DNA of 64,000 bases from Arthrobacter sp. H16F315 (GTDB taxonomy: Bacteria; Actinomycetota; Actinomycetes; Actinomycetales; Micrococcaceae): NCBI RefSeq assembly GCF_024124825.1, contig NZ_JAMXSS010000002.1:1364001-1428000 (forward strand), written 5' to 3'. Under the pieces are notes generated by a model that saw nothing but the letters and a program-made list of their open reading frames with translations, had not been told where the DNA came from and did not search any database. This document shows positions 53,328 to 62,871 of the stretch, piece by piece. The number at the start of each line of letters is the position of its first letter. The stretch's first letter is position 1. The position numbers and the translations under genes are program-made.

Positions 53328-54446
53328 ATGAGCAGGCACCAGCGATCACGTTCCCGCCCCGGGACCGAGGCCGGCGCGGCGGGGCCCGGGCGGTGGCTGC
53401 CCCACGAGTCGTCGGAGACCGTGCTGGTCACCGGGTCCGAGGTGCTGCGCGGTGAGGTGGAGCGCGTTGTGGCGGCCTCCGGCGGCCAGTTGCGGACGGT
53501 GCCGGACATCAGGGAGGCGGCGCCCTTTTGGGACACGGCTGCGGTGGTGCTGCTAGGCAGTGACGTCCGGGAGTTGCCGCCGCGCGGACGGTCCCCGGCG
53601 GTGCTGGTTGGCCTCAGCGAGGATGGCGACAGCCTGTGGCAGCTCGCCGCCGCGCTCGGCGTCGAACGGGTCGCCGTGCTGCCCGATGCGGCGGCCTGGC
53701 TCGCCGAGTACCTGAGCCGGTCCCGCACCCCGGACCCGGGCGGGCTCGTCCTCGGGATCGTCGGGGGCTGTGGCGGCGGCGGCGCCAGCACCGCAGCGGT
53801 GTGGCTGGCGCATGCTGCGGCCCGGCAGGGTATCCGCGTCCTGCTCGTGGACGGGGACCCCTGGGGCGGCGGCCTGGAACTGGCGCTCTCCGCCGAGGAA
53901 ACACCGGGCCTGCGTTGGCCGGATCTGGCCGACGCCAGCGGCACGATCGATCCCGGACAGCTCGCCGATTCACTGCCCCAGGCGGGCGGATTCCACTTCC
54001 TTTCCTGGCCTGGGAACAGGGAACGCCACAGCGGGGTGGACCAGGCCGTGGCGGCCGGCGTGCTGGACGGGGCCCGGCGCGGCTTCGAGCTCGTTGTGGT
54101 CGACGTCGGCCGGGGTGCCGAGACGCTGCGGACGTTCGCCTGGGACTGCGACCGGCTGATTGTGGTCCTGCCGGCGCTGCTGCGGGCGGCCGTTGCGACG
54201 GCCCGGCTCCTGCAGGAACTTCCCGCAGTCGAGACGTCGCTGGTGGTGCGGGGAAAACCCGGGGCCTGCCTGGACGCGGAACTGATTGCAGAGTCCGTCG
54301 CGTTGCCCCTGGCCGGGATCATGCCGGACGTCAGAAACGCCACGGCCGCCACGGAGCTCGGGCGGCTGCTGGACATCGGGCGGCAGCGAAACGTTCGAAG
54401 GTTTGCCGGCGCGGTCCTGGACTTCGGCACTGGAGGGGCCGGGTGA
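53328..54446 (+). CDS. Septum-site-determining/CpaE-like pilus assembly ATPase (Ssd)
   Basis: A 372-residue MinD/ParA-superfamily protein that opens the Tad locus. N-terminal residues 30-125 resemble a receiver-like fold (VLVTGSEVLRGEVERVVAA). The ATPase part begins GLVLGIVGGCGGGGASTAAV, a degenerate Walker A without the usual Lys, followed by RVLLVDGDPWGGGLELAL and LVVVDVGRGAETLR. In actinobacteria this protein (TadZ/Ssd) precedes tadA, where it positions the pilus machinery or affects septation. It overlaps tadA by GTGA. Confidence 0.87.
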   Translation: MSRHQRSRSRPGTEAGAAGPGRWLPHESSETVLVTGSEVLRGEVERVVAASGGQLRTVPDIREAAPFWDTAAVVLLGSDVRELPPRGRSPAVLVGLSEDGDSLWQLAAALGVERVAVLPDAAAWLAEYLSRSRTPDPGGLVLGIVGGCGGGGASTAAVWLAHAAARQGIRVLLVDGDPWGGGLELALSAEETPGLRWPDLADASGTIDPGQLADSLPQAGGFHFLSWPGNRERHSGVDQAVAAGVLDGARRGFELVVVDVGRGAETLRTFAWDCDRLIVVLPALLRAAVATARLLQELPAVETSLVVRGKPGACLDAELIAESVALPLAGIMPDVRNATAATELGRLLDIGRQRNVRRFAGAVLDFGTGGAG

Positions 54447-55783
54447 GTGCGCACTCGGCGGCCGGGCCGCCGGACGTAACGGTCGGCTTTGGCGCCCCGA
54501 ACTCCCGGCCCGCGGCCCGTGCCTTTGTTGATGCCCGGCTGTTGGAGTCCGTGCGCGAAACGGTAATGTCCGACGCCGGGCCGGTGACGCCGTCGCGCGT
54601 GGCGGCCGCCGTGCAGGCGAGCGGGCGATTGTTGGGGACCGCAGGTGCGCTGGCTGCGGTCGAGGGGATCAGCGCGGAACTCAATGGCCTCGGGCCCCTG
54701 CAGGTGCTGGTCCGGGACCCGGCCGTGACAGATATCTTCGTCAACGGTCCGGGCTCCGTTTGGCTGGACCGAGGCGGCGGACTCGAAAGGGCGCCGGTCG
54801 CGTTCTCCAGCGAGGGACAGGTCAGGGCCCTCGCGGCGCGGCTGGTATCGGTGGGCGGGCGCCGTCTGGACGAGGGATCACCGTGCGTGGACGTCAGGCT
54901 CGACGGCGGCTTCAGGGTTCATGCCGTCCTTCCGCCGATTTCCACGACGGGGACACTGCTGAGCATCAGGATCAGGCGCGAGCAGGTCTTCTCGATGGCT
55001 GAACTGCGGCAGAACGGGATGTTCGGGTCATTGGTGCAGACCCTGCTCGAATGTATGGTGAAACGCCGCCTGAGCTTCCTGATCAGCGGCGCCACGGGCT
55101 CTGGGAAGACAACGCTCCTAGCCACCCTCCTGGGCCTGTGTCCCCCGGGCGAGCGGCTGGTCCTGATTGAGGACGCCGCGGAGCTCAACCCGTTCCACCC
55201 GCACGTCGTGTCGCTGGAGGCACGCCACGGCAACCTTGAAGGCGGCGGCGGCGTGGATTTGGGCGAGCTCGTTCGGCAGTCACTGCGGATGCGACCGGAC
55301 CGCTTGGTGGTGGGGGAGTGCCGGGGAGCCGAGGTGCGCGAATTGCTGGCTGCGATGAACACCGGCCACACCGGCGGCGGAGGAACAATCCACGCGAACA
55401 CCGCGGCCGACGTTCCCGCGAGGTTGACTGCGTTGGGGGCGCTCGCCGGGATGTCCCAGGAGGCAGTCCGTCTGCAGGCAGCCAGCGCCATCGATGCCGT
55501 CATCCATCTGGAACGGCAGGGCAACGGGCGCAGCGTGGCCTGCATCGCGGTGATGGAAGACGGCCCGGCCGGCTTAGTGGTCGGCTCCGCGCTGGAGATT
55601 TTCGCCGGACGGCCCAGGCCTGGGCCGGGCTGGCCGCGGCTGTTGTTGCGCCTCGGATTGGATGCCGACGCAATCGAAACCGGCGGCTTTGACACCGGCA
55701 GCTTGGCAGGACTGAATTCGGCAGGATCTGTCGGGACGGCCGAAAGCGTACTGGGCACCGGCACGGGCAGGGGGCCGGAGTGA
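54443..55783 (+). CDS. tadA: Tad/type II-IV secretion ATPase TadA
   Basis: A 446-residue CpaF/TadA ATPase that powers assembly or secretion. GTG 54443 overlaps the preceding stop. The N-terminal domain has LGPLQVLVRDPAVTDIFVNGPG, then the Walker A ISGATGSGKTTLLA at about residue 215, the Asp box LVLIEDAAELNP, Walker B RPDRLVVGECRGAE, and the His box TGHTGGGGTIHAN. Four overlapping or adjacent genes downstream form the rest of the machine. The C-terminal 40 residues are a Gly/Ala-rich tail. Confidence 0.93.
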   Translation: MSAHSAAGPPDVTVGFGAPNSRPAARAFVDARLLESVRETVMSDAGPVTPSRVAAAVQASGRLLGTAGALAAVEGISAELNGLGPLQVLVRDPAVTDIFVNGPGSVWLDRGGGLERAPVAFSSEGQVRALAARLVSVGGRRLDEGSPCVDVRLDGGFRVHAVLPPISTTGTLLSIRIRREQVFSMAELRQNGMFGSLVQTLLECMVKRRLSFLISGATGSGKTTLLATLLGLCPPGERLVLIEDAAELNPFHPHVVSLEARHGNLEGGGGVDLGELVRQSLRMRPDRLVVGECRGAEVRELLAAMNTGHTGGGGTIHANTAADVPARLTALGALAGMSQEAVRLQAASAIDAVIHLERQGNGRSVACIAVMEDGPAGLVVGSALEIFAGRPRPGPGWPRLLLRLGLDADAIETGGFDTGSLAGLNSAGSVGTAESVLGTGTGRGPE

Positions 55784-56607
55784 CCGCCGTCTTGGCTGGC
55801 GTGCTGGCCGCCGCGGTGTACCTGGCGGTTTCGGCGCGTCGAGCGCCGCGTCGACGTATTCGTGCCGCGTTGGCCGGGTCGCAGGTTGCTCGCGCTGGCT
55901 CCGAAGCGGCCGCCAGCGCAGGACCCCGCTGGCGGCGCCGGTACGAGCCGACAACGCCGATGACTCTACTCGTCCAGCAACTGGCGGCGTTGTTGAAGGG
56001 TGGACGTACTCCCTCGCGGTTGTGGGAAGAGCTATGGCTTCTGCTGGTGGGCGAAGCCGACGTATCCTCGGCTGGGGCCAGGACGCCGGTCCGGCCGTCC
56101 GGGCTGGCGCCGGGATCCGTGCGGATGCTGGCCGCAGCCCGCGCCGCGGCGATGCGGGGAGCTCCAGTCGGGGCAGCAATCCGCTCAGCCGTTGCGGCCA
56201 CCCCCGCGGGTACCGGCGACGGGAGGACGTGGCGAGGACGTAACGGCGAGAGCATACGCGAACGACGCGTCTGGTTTCAGCTGGCAGCGTGCCTTGACGC
56301 GGCCGAAGCCACAGGCTCCCCGCTGGCTGACGTGTTGACGCGTTTCGCCGCGCAGCTTGAAGCTGAAAACGATGCCGGGGCCGCCCGCCAGACGGCGTTG
56401 GCAGGGCCGCGCGCGACGGTGCGGTTGCTGACGTGGCTTCCGTTTCTCGGCCTTTGCTTGGGCTCGCTGCTGGGAGCGGATCCCGTCGGGGTGCTGCTGG
56501 GAACCCCGTTGGGCGCGGCGGTCCTCGCGACCGGGCTGACCCTCACCGCGGCCGGACGGATCTGGTCGGCGCGGCTTGTCCGTGCGGCTGAAGGACTGCG
56601 GCCGTGA
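55780..56607 (+). CDS. tadB: Tad locus membrane protein TadB (GspF family)
   Basis: A 275-residue integral membrane scaffold of the type II secretion system F family. Hydrophobic segments occur at the N-terminus (LAGVLAAAVYLAVSA) and in the C-terminal third (FLGLCLGSLLGADPVGVLLG, AVLATGLTLTAAGRIW). The central cytoplasmic part is alpha-helical with the family's DAAEATGSPLADVLTRFAAQLE element. It overlaps tadA and tadC by 4 bp each, showing tight translational coupling. Confidence 0.85.
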   Translation: MTAVLAGVLAAAVYLAVSARRAPRRRIRAALAGSQVARAGSEAAASAGPRWRRRYEPTTPMTLLVQQLAALLKGGRTPSRLWEELWLLLVGEADVSSAGARTPVRPSGLAPGSVRMLAAARAAAMRGAPVGAAIRSAVAATPAGTGDGRTWRGRNGESIRERRVWFQLAACLDAAEATGSPLADVLTRFAAQLEAENDAGAARQTALAGPRATVRLLTWLPFLGLCLGSLLGADPVGVLLGTPLGAAVLATGLTLTAAGRIWSARLVRAAEGLRP

Positions 56608-57215
56608 CAGTCGACGCGCCCAGTCTTGCAGTGGTGGCATTTCTGGCCGCTGCTGCCGTTATGGTCCATGCCAACCGAAGCCTGCCCAGGCGGAGACTCC
56701 GGCGCCAGATGAAGCGAGCGTCGGAGGCCGGAAACCCCGGCCGCCCCCAAGACGGCACCGAAACACCCGCGGAATCAGCCGGGCACGGACTCGACGACGT
56801 GGCCATGATGCTGGAACTGATCGGCGCGATGCTCGAAGCGGGCGCCGGTCTCGGCCGCGCACTGGCGCTGCTGGCCGGATTGGCAACGCCGGAAATTCGT
56901 GATCCACTGCGCCCGGTCGTCGCCGCGCTCGCGATCGGCACCGATTGGGATACGGCCTGGCGCAGCTCGGAGCTCCTGTCACCGGGACTTCTGGCCGTAC
57001 GTGATGCGCTGGGATTCGCCGCGCTCACCGGCGCCCCGTCCTCCGCCATCCTCTATGCCCAAGCGGCACGCATGCGGCGCGAACAGTTCCGAGCCGCAGA
57101 AAAACGGGCCGCCGCGCTCGGGGTGAAGCTTGTTGTGCCGCTCGGGCTGTGTTCGCTGCCGGCCTTCATCTGCCTTGGCGTCATCCCGGTGCTGCTGTCG
57201 ATGCTCCCAGGCTGA
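56604..57215 (+). CDS. tadC: Tad locus membrane protein TadC (GspF family)
   Basis: A 203-residue paralogous GspF-type scaffold with an N-terminal membrane helix (LAVVAFLAAAAVMVHA), a helical cytoplasmic middle (VAMMLELIGAMLEAGAGLGRALALLA) and a C-terminal hydrophobic end (LVVPLGLCSLPAFICLGVIPVLLSM). The EMLEAGxGLxxALxLLA pattern is the F-domain repeat. It is the last of four overlapping genes; 160 bp separate it from the pilin genes. Confidence 0.85.
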   Translation: MTVDAPSLAVVAFLAAAAVMVHANRSLPRRRLRRQMKRASEAGNPGRPQDGTETPAESAGHGLDDVAMMLELIGAMLEAGAGLGRALALLAGLATPEIRDPLRPVVAALAIGTDWDTAWRSSELLSPGLLAVRDALGFAALTGAPSSAILYAQAARMRREQFRAAEKRAAALGVKLVVPLGLCSLPAFICLGVIPVLLSMLPG

Positions 57216-57375
57216 CCCGGCGCCGGACCTCGGGGCATGCTTTAGTCTTCCTCCGCTGCCCTCACCCGGGTGAGGTTTTCCACTTGGCGGGATGAGCCCC
57301 TTCCGCCTCCGCGTCCGGCCCGGAAGAGTCGAAGAACAACCGGCGGTCCCGCCGGAGCCAAGGAAAGGAAAGCTC

Positions 57376-57669
57376 ATGTTACTTGAAGACACTGCGTCCG
57401 CCGGCACCCGCAGGGCGCAGCAAATCCAGCGTGAATCCGAGGGCGCCGAGATCCACGAGATCTATCCGGGCGCCAGTATTGCTGCCCCTCGCCGGGCGCG
57501 CAGGCTGCGGAAGCTGTTCGGTTCCGAGGCTGGGATGGCAACGGCAGAATATGCGATTGCTACGCTCGCCGCCGTGGGGTTTGCCGGCATCCTCGTGTTT
57601 ATTATGCGCAGTGACGAGGTGCGGGGTTTTCTGTTGAACCTCATTCGCACGGCGCTCGCCCTGCCATGA
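57376..57669 (+). CDS. DUF4244 Flp-pilin-like protein
   Basis: A 97-residue protein with one membrane helix near the C-terminus. The segment GMATAEYAIATLAAVGFAG (residues 52-70) resembles the Flp/class III pilin signal, with the hydrophobic helix beginning after MATAEY and a cleavable leader upstream; Glu at position 5 of the mature part fits. ATG 57376 has GGAAAG 4-9 nt upstream. It is probably the structural subunit of the Tad fibre; the next gene overlaps by ATGA. Confidence 0.85.
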   Translation: MLLEDTASAGTRRAQQIQRESEGAEIHEIYPGASIAAPRRARRLRKLFGSEAGMATAEYAIATLAAVGFAGILVFIMRSDEVRGFLLNLIRTALALP

Positions 57670-58157
57670 GCCGCCCGTGGCCGGCGGCGCGGATGACCCG
57701 GGCTGTGATGCCAGCACCTCCGGCCGGACACACACGCCGGACGGCGGCGGATGGCGTCACGTGCCGCGGTGCGGTGACGGCGGAATTCGCGGTGGCGCTA
57801 CCCGCCGTAGTGCTCCTGTTGGCCCTCCTGCTGGCCGGTTCAGCGGCGGGTGTGACCCAACTGCGGCTGGAGGAAGCGGCCCGGGCCGGCGCCCGGGCGC
57901 TGGCCCGGGGTGAGGACGCCGCCAGCGTCGATGTGATTGTCCGCCGGCTCGCGGGCGCCTCAGCTGCGTCAGCGGTGGCGTCCGACGGCGAATGGCTCAG
58001 CGTCACGGTCTCCGGCAAGGTTCCGGGCGCCGTTGGCGCGCTGCTGCCGTGGACCCTCACGGCCCGCGCCTGGACCCGGGGTGAAACGTCCGCGCCGGCA
58101 GCTGCAGCCCAGGAGCCACGGCGGTGGCTTCTTCCGCTGGAGAGTGTGGCAGTATGA
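57666..58157 (+). CDS. TadE-family pseudopilin
   Basis: A 163-residue secreted or anchored protein. A basic N-terminal region precedes GAVTAEFAVALPAVVLLLALLLAG, the TadE signature (G-x-x-x-x-E with the hydrophobic helix). The extracytoplasmic part includes LRLEEAARAGARALARGED. It overlaps the DUF4244 gene and the next gene by 4 bp on each side. The role is likely a minor pilin of the Tad apparatus. Confidence 0.85.
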   Translation: MSRPWPAARMTRAVMPAPPAGHTRRTAADGVTCRGAVTAEFAVALPAVVLLLALLLAGSAAGVTQLRLEEAARAGARALARGEDAASVDVIVRRLAGASAASAVASDGEWLSVTVSGKVPGAVGALLPWTLTARAWTRGETSAPAAAAQEPRRWLLPLESVAV

Positions 58158-58567
58158 ACCGCGCGGAGAGCCGGGGGATGCCGCCGGGCGGTCACCCGCC
58201 GGCCGTGCGGGCCCCGGCGGGGACCGGGCAGAACGAGCGTGGTGCAGGCACAGTGCTGGCACTAGGACTGGGACTGATGGTCATTCTCGCCACCATCTCG
58301 CTCCTGTTGCTCGCACAGTCCGCAACGATGGGATCCAGGGCGGCTGCTGCCGCCGATCTTGCGGCCCTCGCCGCCGCGGATACTGCCCGGGGCATTTCTC
58401 CGGGCGAACCCTGTGCCGTCGCCGCGGAAGTCGCACACCGCAATGGGGCCCGGGTCCTTAGCTGCGTGCAAGGCGGCGGGAGCACGGTCCAGGTCCGCAC
58501 CGAGCTCGAGGTTCGTATGCCGCTGGGCGTGGCCACCGGACTGGCCCGGGCGGGGCCACCCCCGTGA
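58154..58567 (+). CDS. TadE/RV3654c-like pilus-associated protein
   Basis: A 137-residue protein with one N-terminal helix: ERGAGTVLALGLGLMVILATISLLLLAQS, then the exported part AAAAADLAALAAADTA. This is the Rv3654c-type TadE-like family that ends actinobacterial Tad clusters and flanks a DEAH helicase. ATG 58154 overlaps the upstream stop. It ends 20 bp before the convergent helicase gene's restored end. Confidence 0.83.
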   Translation: MNRAESRGMPPGGHPPAVRAPAGTGQNERGAGTVLALGLGLMVILATISLLLLAQSATMGSRAAAAADLAALAAADTARGISPGEPCAVAAEVAHRNGARVLSCVQGGGSTVQVRTELEVRMPLGVATGLARAGPPP

Positions 58568-58586
58568 GCCGGGGCCAGTGGCCGGA

Positions 58587-60973
58587 CTACGCCTGCAGCG
58601 GCGTCGGGGAGTGGTCCGCCTGTCCTGCCTGCATCCGATCCGTCGCATCCTTGAGCAGCACGTCGATCAACGTGACGGCGGCGTCCTTGTCGAGGGGATT
58701 GTTCTTGTTGCCGCACTTGGGCGACTGGAACACGACGGGCAGCCGGATTCGCATTCGCAGGCCTTGATCGCGTCGCGGGTGGCGGCGAGCCAGGTCCGGG
58801 CCTTGTCGTATCCGCGCTCCGCGAAGCCCGCACCGCCGGGGTGGCCGTCGTATACAAAGATGGTCGGCACCCCGGTGTCTGCGTGGATGGCCGTAGACAC
58901 TCCGCCGATGTCCCAGCGGTCGCTGGAGGCAACCAGGGGCAGCAGCCCAATGGCGGCGTGTTCTGCAGCGTGCAGGGCGCCCGGGAACTGGGCCTCTATC
59001 AGCCCCGCGCCGGTCAGGGAGCGGTTGTCCATGACGAACCAGACTGCCTTGGTGAACAGGTCCCGGGCACCGAGCTGCAGTGGCTCCTCACCAAGGATTT
59101 CGTTGGAAATCAGCGCCTTCCGCTGGAAGGAGACCACCTGTGTTGTCACTTTCACATCCCCGAAATGCACTGCCACATCGCCCCACTCGGTGGTGCGCTG
59201 TGTTTCGAGCACCTCGATCTGGGTCACGTCCCGGGCGGTGGTGTAATAGTCCGGGTTCGCCCGCCGGACCATCACGCAGTGGTCGTCCTCGTTCAGGTCT
59301 TCCACAACGTAGCTCTCGCCCTGGTGGACGTAGATGGCGCCGGTATGGGCCTGGTAATGCGTCTGCGGCGAATCCATGGTCCCCAGCAGGGACCCGGTGT
59401 CCGCATCCACGATGCTTACCGGGCCGCCGCCGTCAGCCCTCAGGTTCACCATGCCGGCCGCGCTTTGCGGATGGGTCCAGAACCATCCCGCGGGACGGCG
59501 GCGCAGATAACCCCGGTCCACCAGCTGGTCCAGCAACTTCTCGGCTGTGGCACCGAACAGGCCCAGCTCGGCGTACCCCAGCGGCAGTTCGGCGGCGGCG
59601 GCGCAAAGGTGCGGGCCCAAAACATAGGGATTGGAGGGATCAAAGACGGTGGCCTCGACCGAGGCGTCGAAGATCGCTTCGGGATGGTTTACCAGGTATG
59701 TGTCCAGCGGGTCATCGCTCGCGACGAAGGCGGCGATGGCGTCCTGGCCGGCCCGGCCGGCCCGGCCGATCTGCTGGAACAAGGAGGCGCGGGTTCCCGG
59801 CCAGCCGGCGACTAGCACGGCATCGAGCCCGGAGATGTCGATGCCGAGTTCCAGTGCCGAGGTGCTGGAGACGCCCAGCAGCTCGCCGGACCGCAGTGAT
59901 TTTTCCAGCGCCCGGCGCTCCTCCGGCAGGTACCCCGAGCGGTACGCGGCGACCCGGGGCGGCAGGCTGGGATCGACCTCGTCCAGCAGACGCTTGGTAA
60001 TGCTGGCAATCGTTTCGGCCCCGCGCCGGGATTTAATGAACGCAATGGTCCGCACCCGCGAAGACACCAGATTGGCCAGCAGGTCAGCGGTTTCCGCCAC
60101 GGCAGTGCGCCGCTCCTTGGCGCCGTTCTCGCCGCGGACTTCGGTCAGTGCGGGCTCCCAGAACGCGACGGTGGTGGCACCATGGGGTGACGAATCCTCG
60201 GACACGGCACGGACCGGAGCGCCAATGAGCCGGCCGAAGGACGTCGCGGGCTCGGACGCCGTTGCGGAGGCGGCGATAAACACCGGCCCGGGTCCGTCGG
60301 GGCTGTAGTAGGCGCAGATACGGCGCAGCCGGCGCATCAGATTGGCCACGTGGGATCCAAAGACGCCGCGGTAGCTGTGGGCCTCGTCCACAATCACGTA
60401 GCGCAGCCGGCGGAAGAACCGTGCCCACCAGGCGTGGTTGGGGAGGATCCCGAAGTGCAGCATGTCCGGGTTGGCCAGGATGAAGTTCGCGTGGTCGCGG
60501 ATCCAGCGCCGGGAGGCAGGGTCGGTGTCGCCGTCGTACGTCTCTGCCCGGACGGTGGGAATCTTCAGCGCCCGGATGGCAGCCAACTGGTCGGCAGCCA
60601 GAGCCTTGGTGGGGGAAAGATACAGTGTGACTGCGCCGTCGTCGTGGATCTTGCCCGGGTCGGCGAGGACCCGCAGTTCCGACCGGTGGATGGCATCTAG
60701 TGCCGGCAACTGGTAGGCCAGCGATTTGCCGGAGGCAGTGCCGGTCGCGATCACCACGTGCTCGCCGGCATGGGCGAGGTCGGCGGCCTGGATCTGGTGC
60801 CGGTAGGGCTCGTGAATGCCGAGCGAGCCATAGGCGTTTACCACGTCGGTGTGGGCCCACTCGGGCCACGGGGCATGCACGGCCTCGCGGGCGGCGATGG
60901 TACGCACATGGCGGAGCTGTTCCGGGTCCGGGCCGCGGCCCAGCAACGGAATCAGGGACTCATGCGGGTTCAC
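58587..60973 (-). pseudogene. DEAH/SF2 helicase with DUF1998 C-terminus, one frame break near the 3' end
   Basis: Superfamily 2 helicase (restored 795 aa) of the kind that neighbours Tad clusters. Walker A is ATGTASGKSLAYQLP, DEAH box VIVDEAHSY, motif III SATASEP, motif V SALELGIDISGLDAVL and motif VI QQIGRAGRAGQD. DUF1998 covers about 620-795 with the zinc-like CECESGCPSC. The frame then reads SSRPSAATRT and ends at 58667, whereas one base added at about 58725-58735 gives VQSPKCGNKNNPLDKDAAVTLIDVLL, ending at TAG 58587. The conserved CxxCG pair is thereby restored. A sequencing deletion is likely. Confidence 0.85.
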
Positions 60974-61031
60974 TCAGCCATTCTTTCACCCGGCCTCAAA
61001 TCGGCTGGGGCGCGGGATCTTCAGCTGCGCT

Positions 61032-61724
61032 TCAGCCGACCGACAAGTCGGCGCCCTCGTCCGAGGCGGACAGCATCAGAACCTGGCAGACCGGCGTCCA
61101 GCCGAGGTGCGAGTACAACTGCTGACCGTCCAGCGAGGCGAGCAACAATCCGGTTTGCACGTCGTGCTCGAAAGCCTGGGCCGCCAGGGCCCGCATGATG
61201 AAGCTGCCAAGACCCCGGCGCTGGTACCGAGGGTTGGTGACGATTTTGTCGAAGATTGCGGTGTGGTCCACAACGAACAGACGCCCGCTCGCGGCCACTT
61301 CATCACCGGCATAGACGACAGTATGGTGGACGCCGTCAGCCCGGGACGGCACCCAGCGAAGGTCATCATCCGGTAGCCAGGGGTCCTCGGCGTCCTGGGT
61401 CTCCATGTCCACGATCATCATGGTCTGCGAGGCTGATGTGACGTTGAGGCCGTGTTCTTTCGCGAGACTTGTATACCTCGCCGGGTTATTGCTCAAGATG
61501 GTCAGGATCCGTGCGGGTACTTCCAGCGTGGCGGCGGCCAGCTGCGCAAACTCCGGATCCGAGGGATCATGGGCGAAATATTCCCACTCGGTGGTGGTGT
61601 CATCCCTAAAGGCTGCAGGAAACCTGCCCTCTCTGCGTGTCTCGTAACCCCGGCAGCCAGCCCAGCCTGCCACCCAGGTTTCCAGCAGATGGGTAGTGTC
61701 CTCAACCATGCGCTCAAGACTCAT
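61032..61724 (-). CDS. GNAT-family N-acetyltransferase
   Basis: A 230-residue protein from ATG 61724. The C-terminal half (about 130-225) is a GNAT domain, with the acetyl-CoA-binding motif A RYQRRGLGSFIMRALAAQAF preceded by DKIVTNP and followed by SLDGQQLYSHLGWTPV. The N-terminal half (WVAGWAGCRGYETRREGRFP) has no recognised signature, but contains an aromatic-rich region that may bind the acceptor. The acceptor is unknown. It lies 58 bp from the helicase start and reads in the same direction. Confidence 0.82.
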   Translation of the reverse strand: MSLERMVEDTTHLLETWVAGWAGCRGYETRREGRFPAAFRDDTTTEWEYFAHDPSDPEFAQLAAATLEVPARILTILSNNPARYTSLAKEHGLNVTSASQTMMIVDMETQDAEDPWLPDDDLRWVPSRADGVHHTVVYAGDEVAASGRLFVVDHTAIFDKIVTNPRYQRRGLGSFIMRALAAQAFEHDVQTGLLLASLDGQQLYSHLGWTPVCQVLMLSASDEGADLSVG

Positions 61725-61939
61725 GTGATGAGCGTATTGCAGCCCTGCCGCAAGCAACAGGGTTCCGGTCCGGGAACCGGTCCTGCTGACCCAATTGTGA
61801 CCGGCACGGTTACCGGTGGGACGAAAGGGGCGGGTACACACCGGTGTCCGGACGGCGGGTCCGGGCGGCCAGCTTGCGGCGGAGCGGCTGGCACCGCGAA
61901 CGGATCACCGGGCCTGACCCAGCCGGTACCCTTTAAAAT

Positions 61940-62832
61940 GTGGCTCTGAACAGAATTGTGCTTTTTTACGGCTTCACCCCGCTCCCGGACCCGGAGGCTG
62001 TCCGGCTCTGGCAGCGTGCCCTCTGCGAGAAACTTGGGCTCACGGGCCGCATCATCCTTTCCAAGGACGGCATCAACGCAACCGTCGGCGGTGAGATCGG
62101 CGCGGTCAAACAATACGTAAAAACCACGCGCGAATACCCGGGTTTCCATGGCATCGACGTGAAATGGTCCGAGGGCGGCGCCGCGGATTTCCCCGGCTCA
62201 GCGTCAAAGTCCGCGACGAGATTGTCTCCTTCGGCGCGCCCGGGGAGCTCAAGGTAGACGCCAGCGGTGTGGTCGGCGGCGGCACGCACCTCAAACCCGC
62301 GGAACTGCACGAGCTTGTGGAATCGAGGCGGGAGGCCGGCGAGGAGGTCGTCTTTTTTGATGGCCGCAACGGTTTCGAGGCCCAGATCGGCAAATTCAAG
62401 GACGCCGTCGTCCCGGATGTGGCCACTACCCACGACTTCATCAAAGAACTCGACTCGGGCAAGTATGACGCGCTCAAGGACAAGCCCGTGGTCACGTACT
62501 GCACCGGCGGCATCCGCTGCGAAGTCCTCTCCAGCCTGATGGTGAACCGTGGTTTCACAGAGGTCTACCAGCTCGACGGCGGGATTGTCCGATACGGCGA
62601 AACGTTCAAGGACGAAGGCCTCTGGGAGGGGTCCCTTTACGTGTTCGATAAGCGTATGCACCTTGAATTCAGTGCCGACGCCAAGACCATCGGCGAATGC
62701 GTCCGCTGTGCGGCGCCGACGAGCAAGTTTGAGAACTGCTCCAACGCGGCCTGCCGCACGTTGACGCTGTATTGCGCGGAGTGCGCTGCCAGCCCTGCAA
62801 CGCTCCGGTGCCCGGACGGCTGCGCGGCCTAA
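61940..62832 (+). pseudogene. trhO: Rhodanese-like tRNA uridine hydroxylase TrhO, one frame break
   Basis: tRNA U34 hydroxylase (restored 297 aa) that forms 5-hydroxyuridine, formerly UPF0176. The first part, [21 protein letters not shown] from GTG 61940 to ADFP, contains the acylphosphatase-like domain; the next frame resumes [14 protein letters not shown] once a C is added to the run 62191-62194. The rhodanese part carries the catalytic Cys in [10 protein letters not shown], and the C-terminal part has a zinc-like cluster [20 protein letters not shown] single-base sequencing loss is likely. Confidence 0.87.
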
Positions 62833-62871
62833 ATCCCGCGCTCCGCATACCAGACCCGCCGGGTCCTGCCG

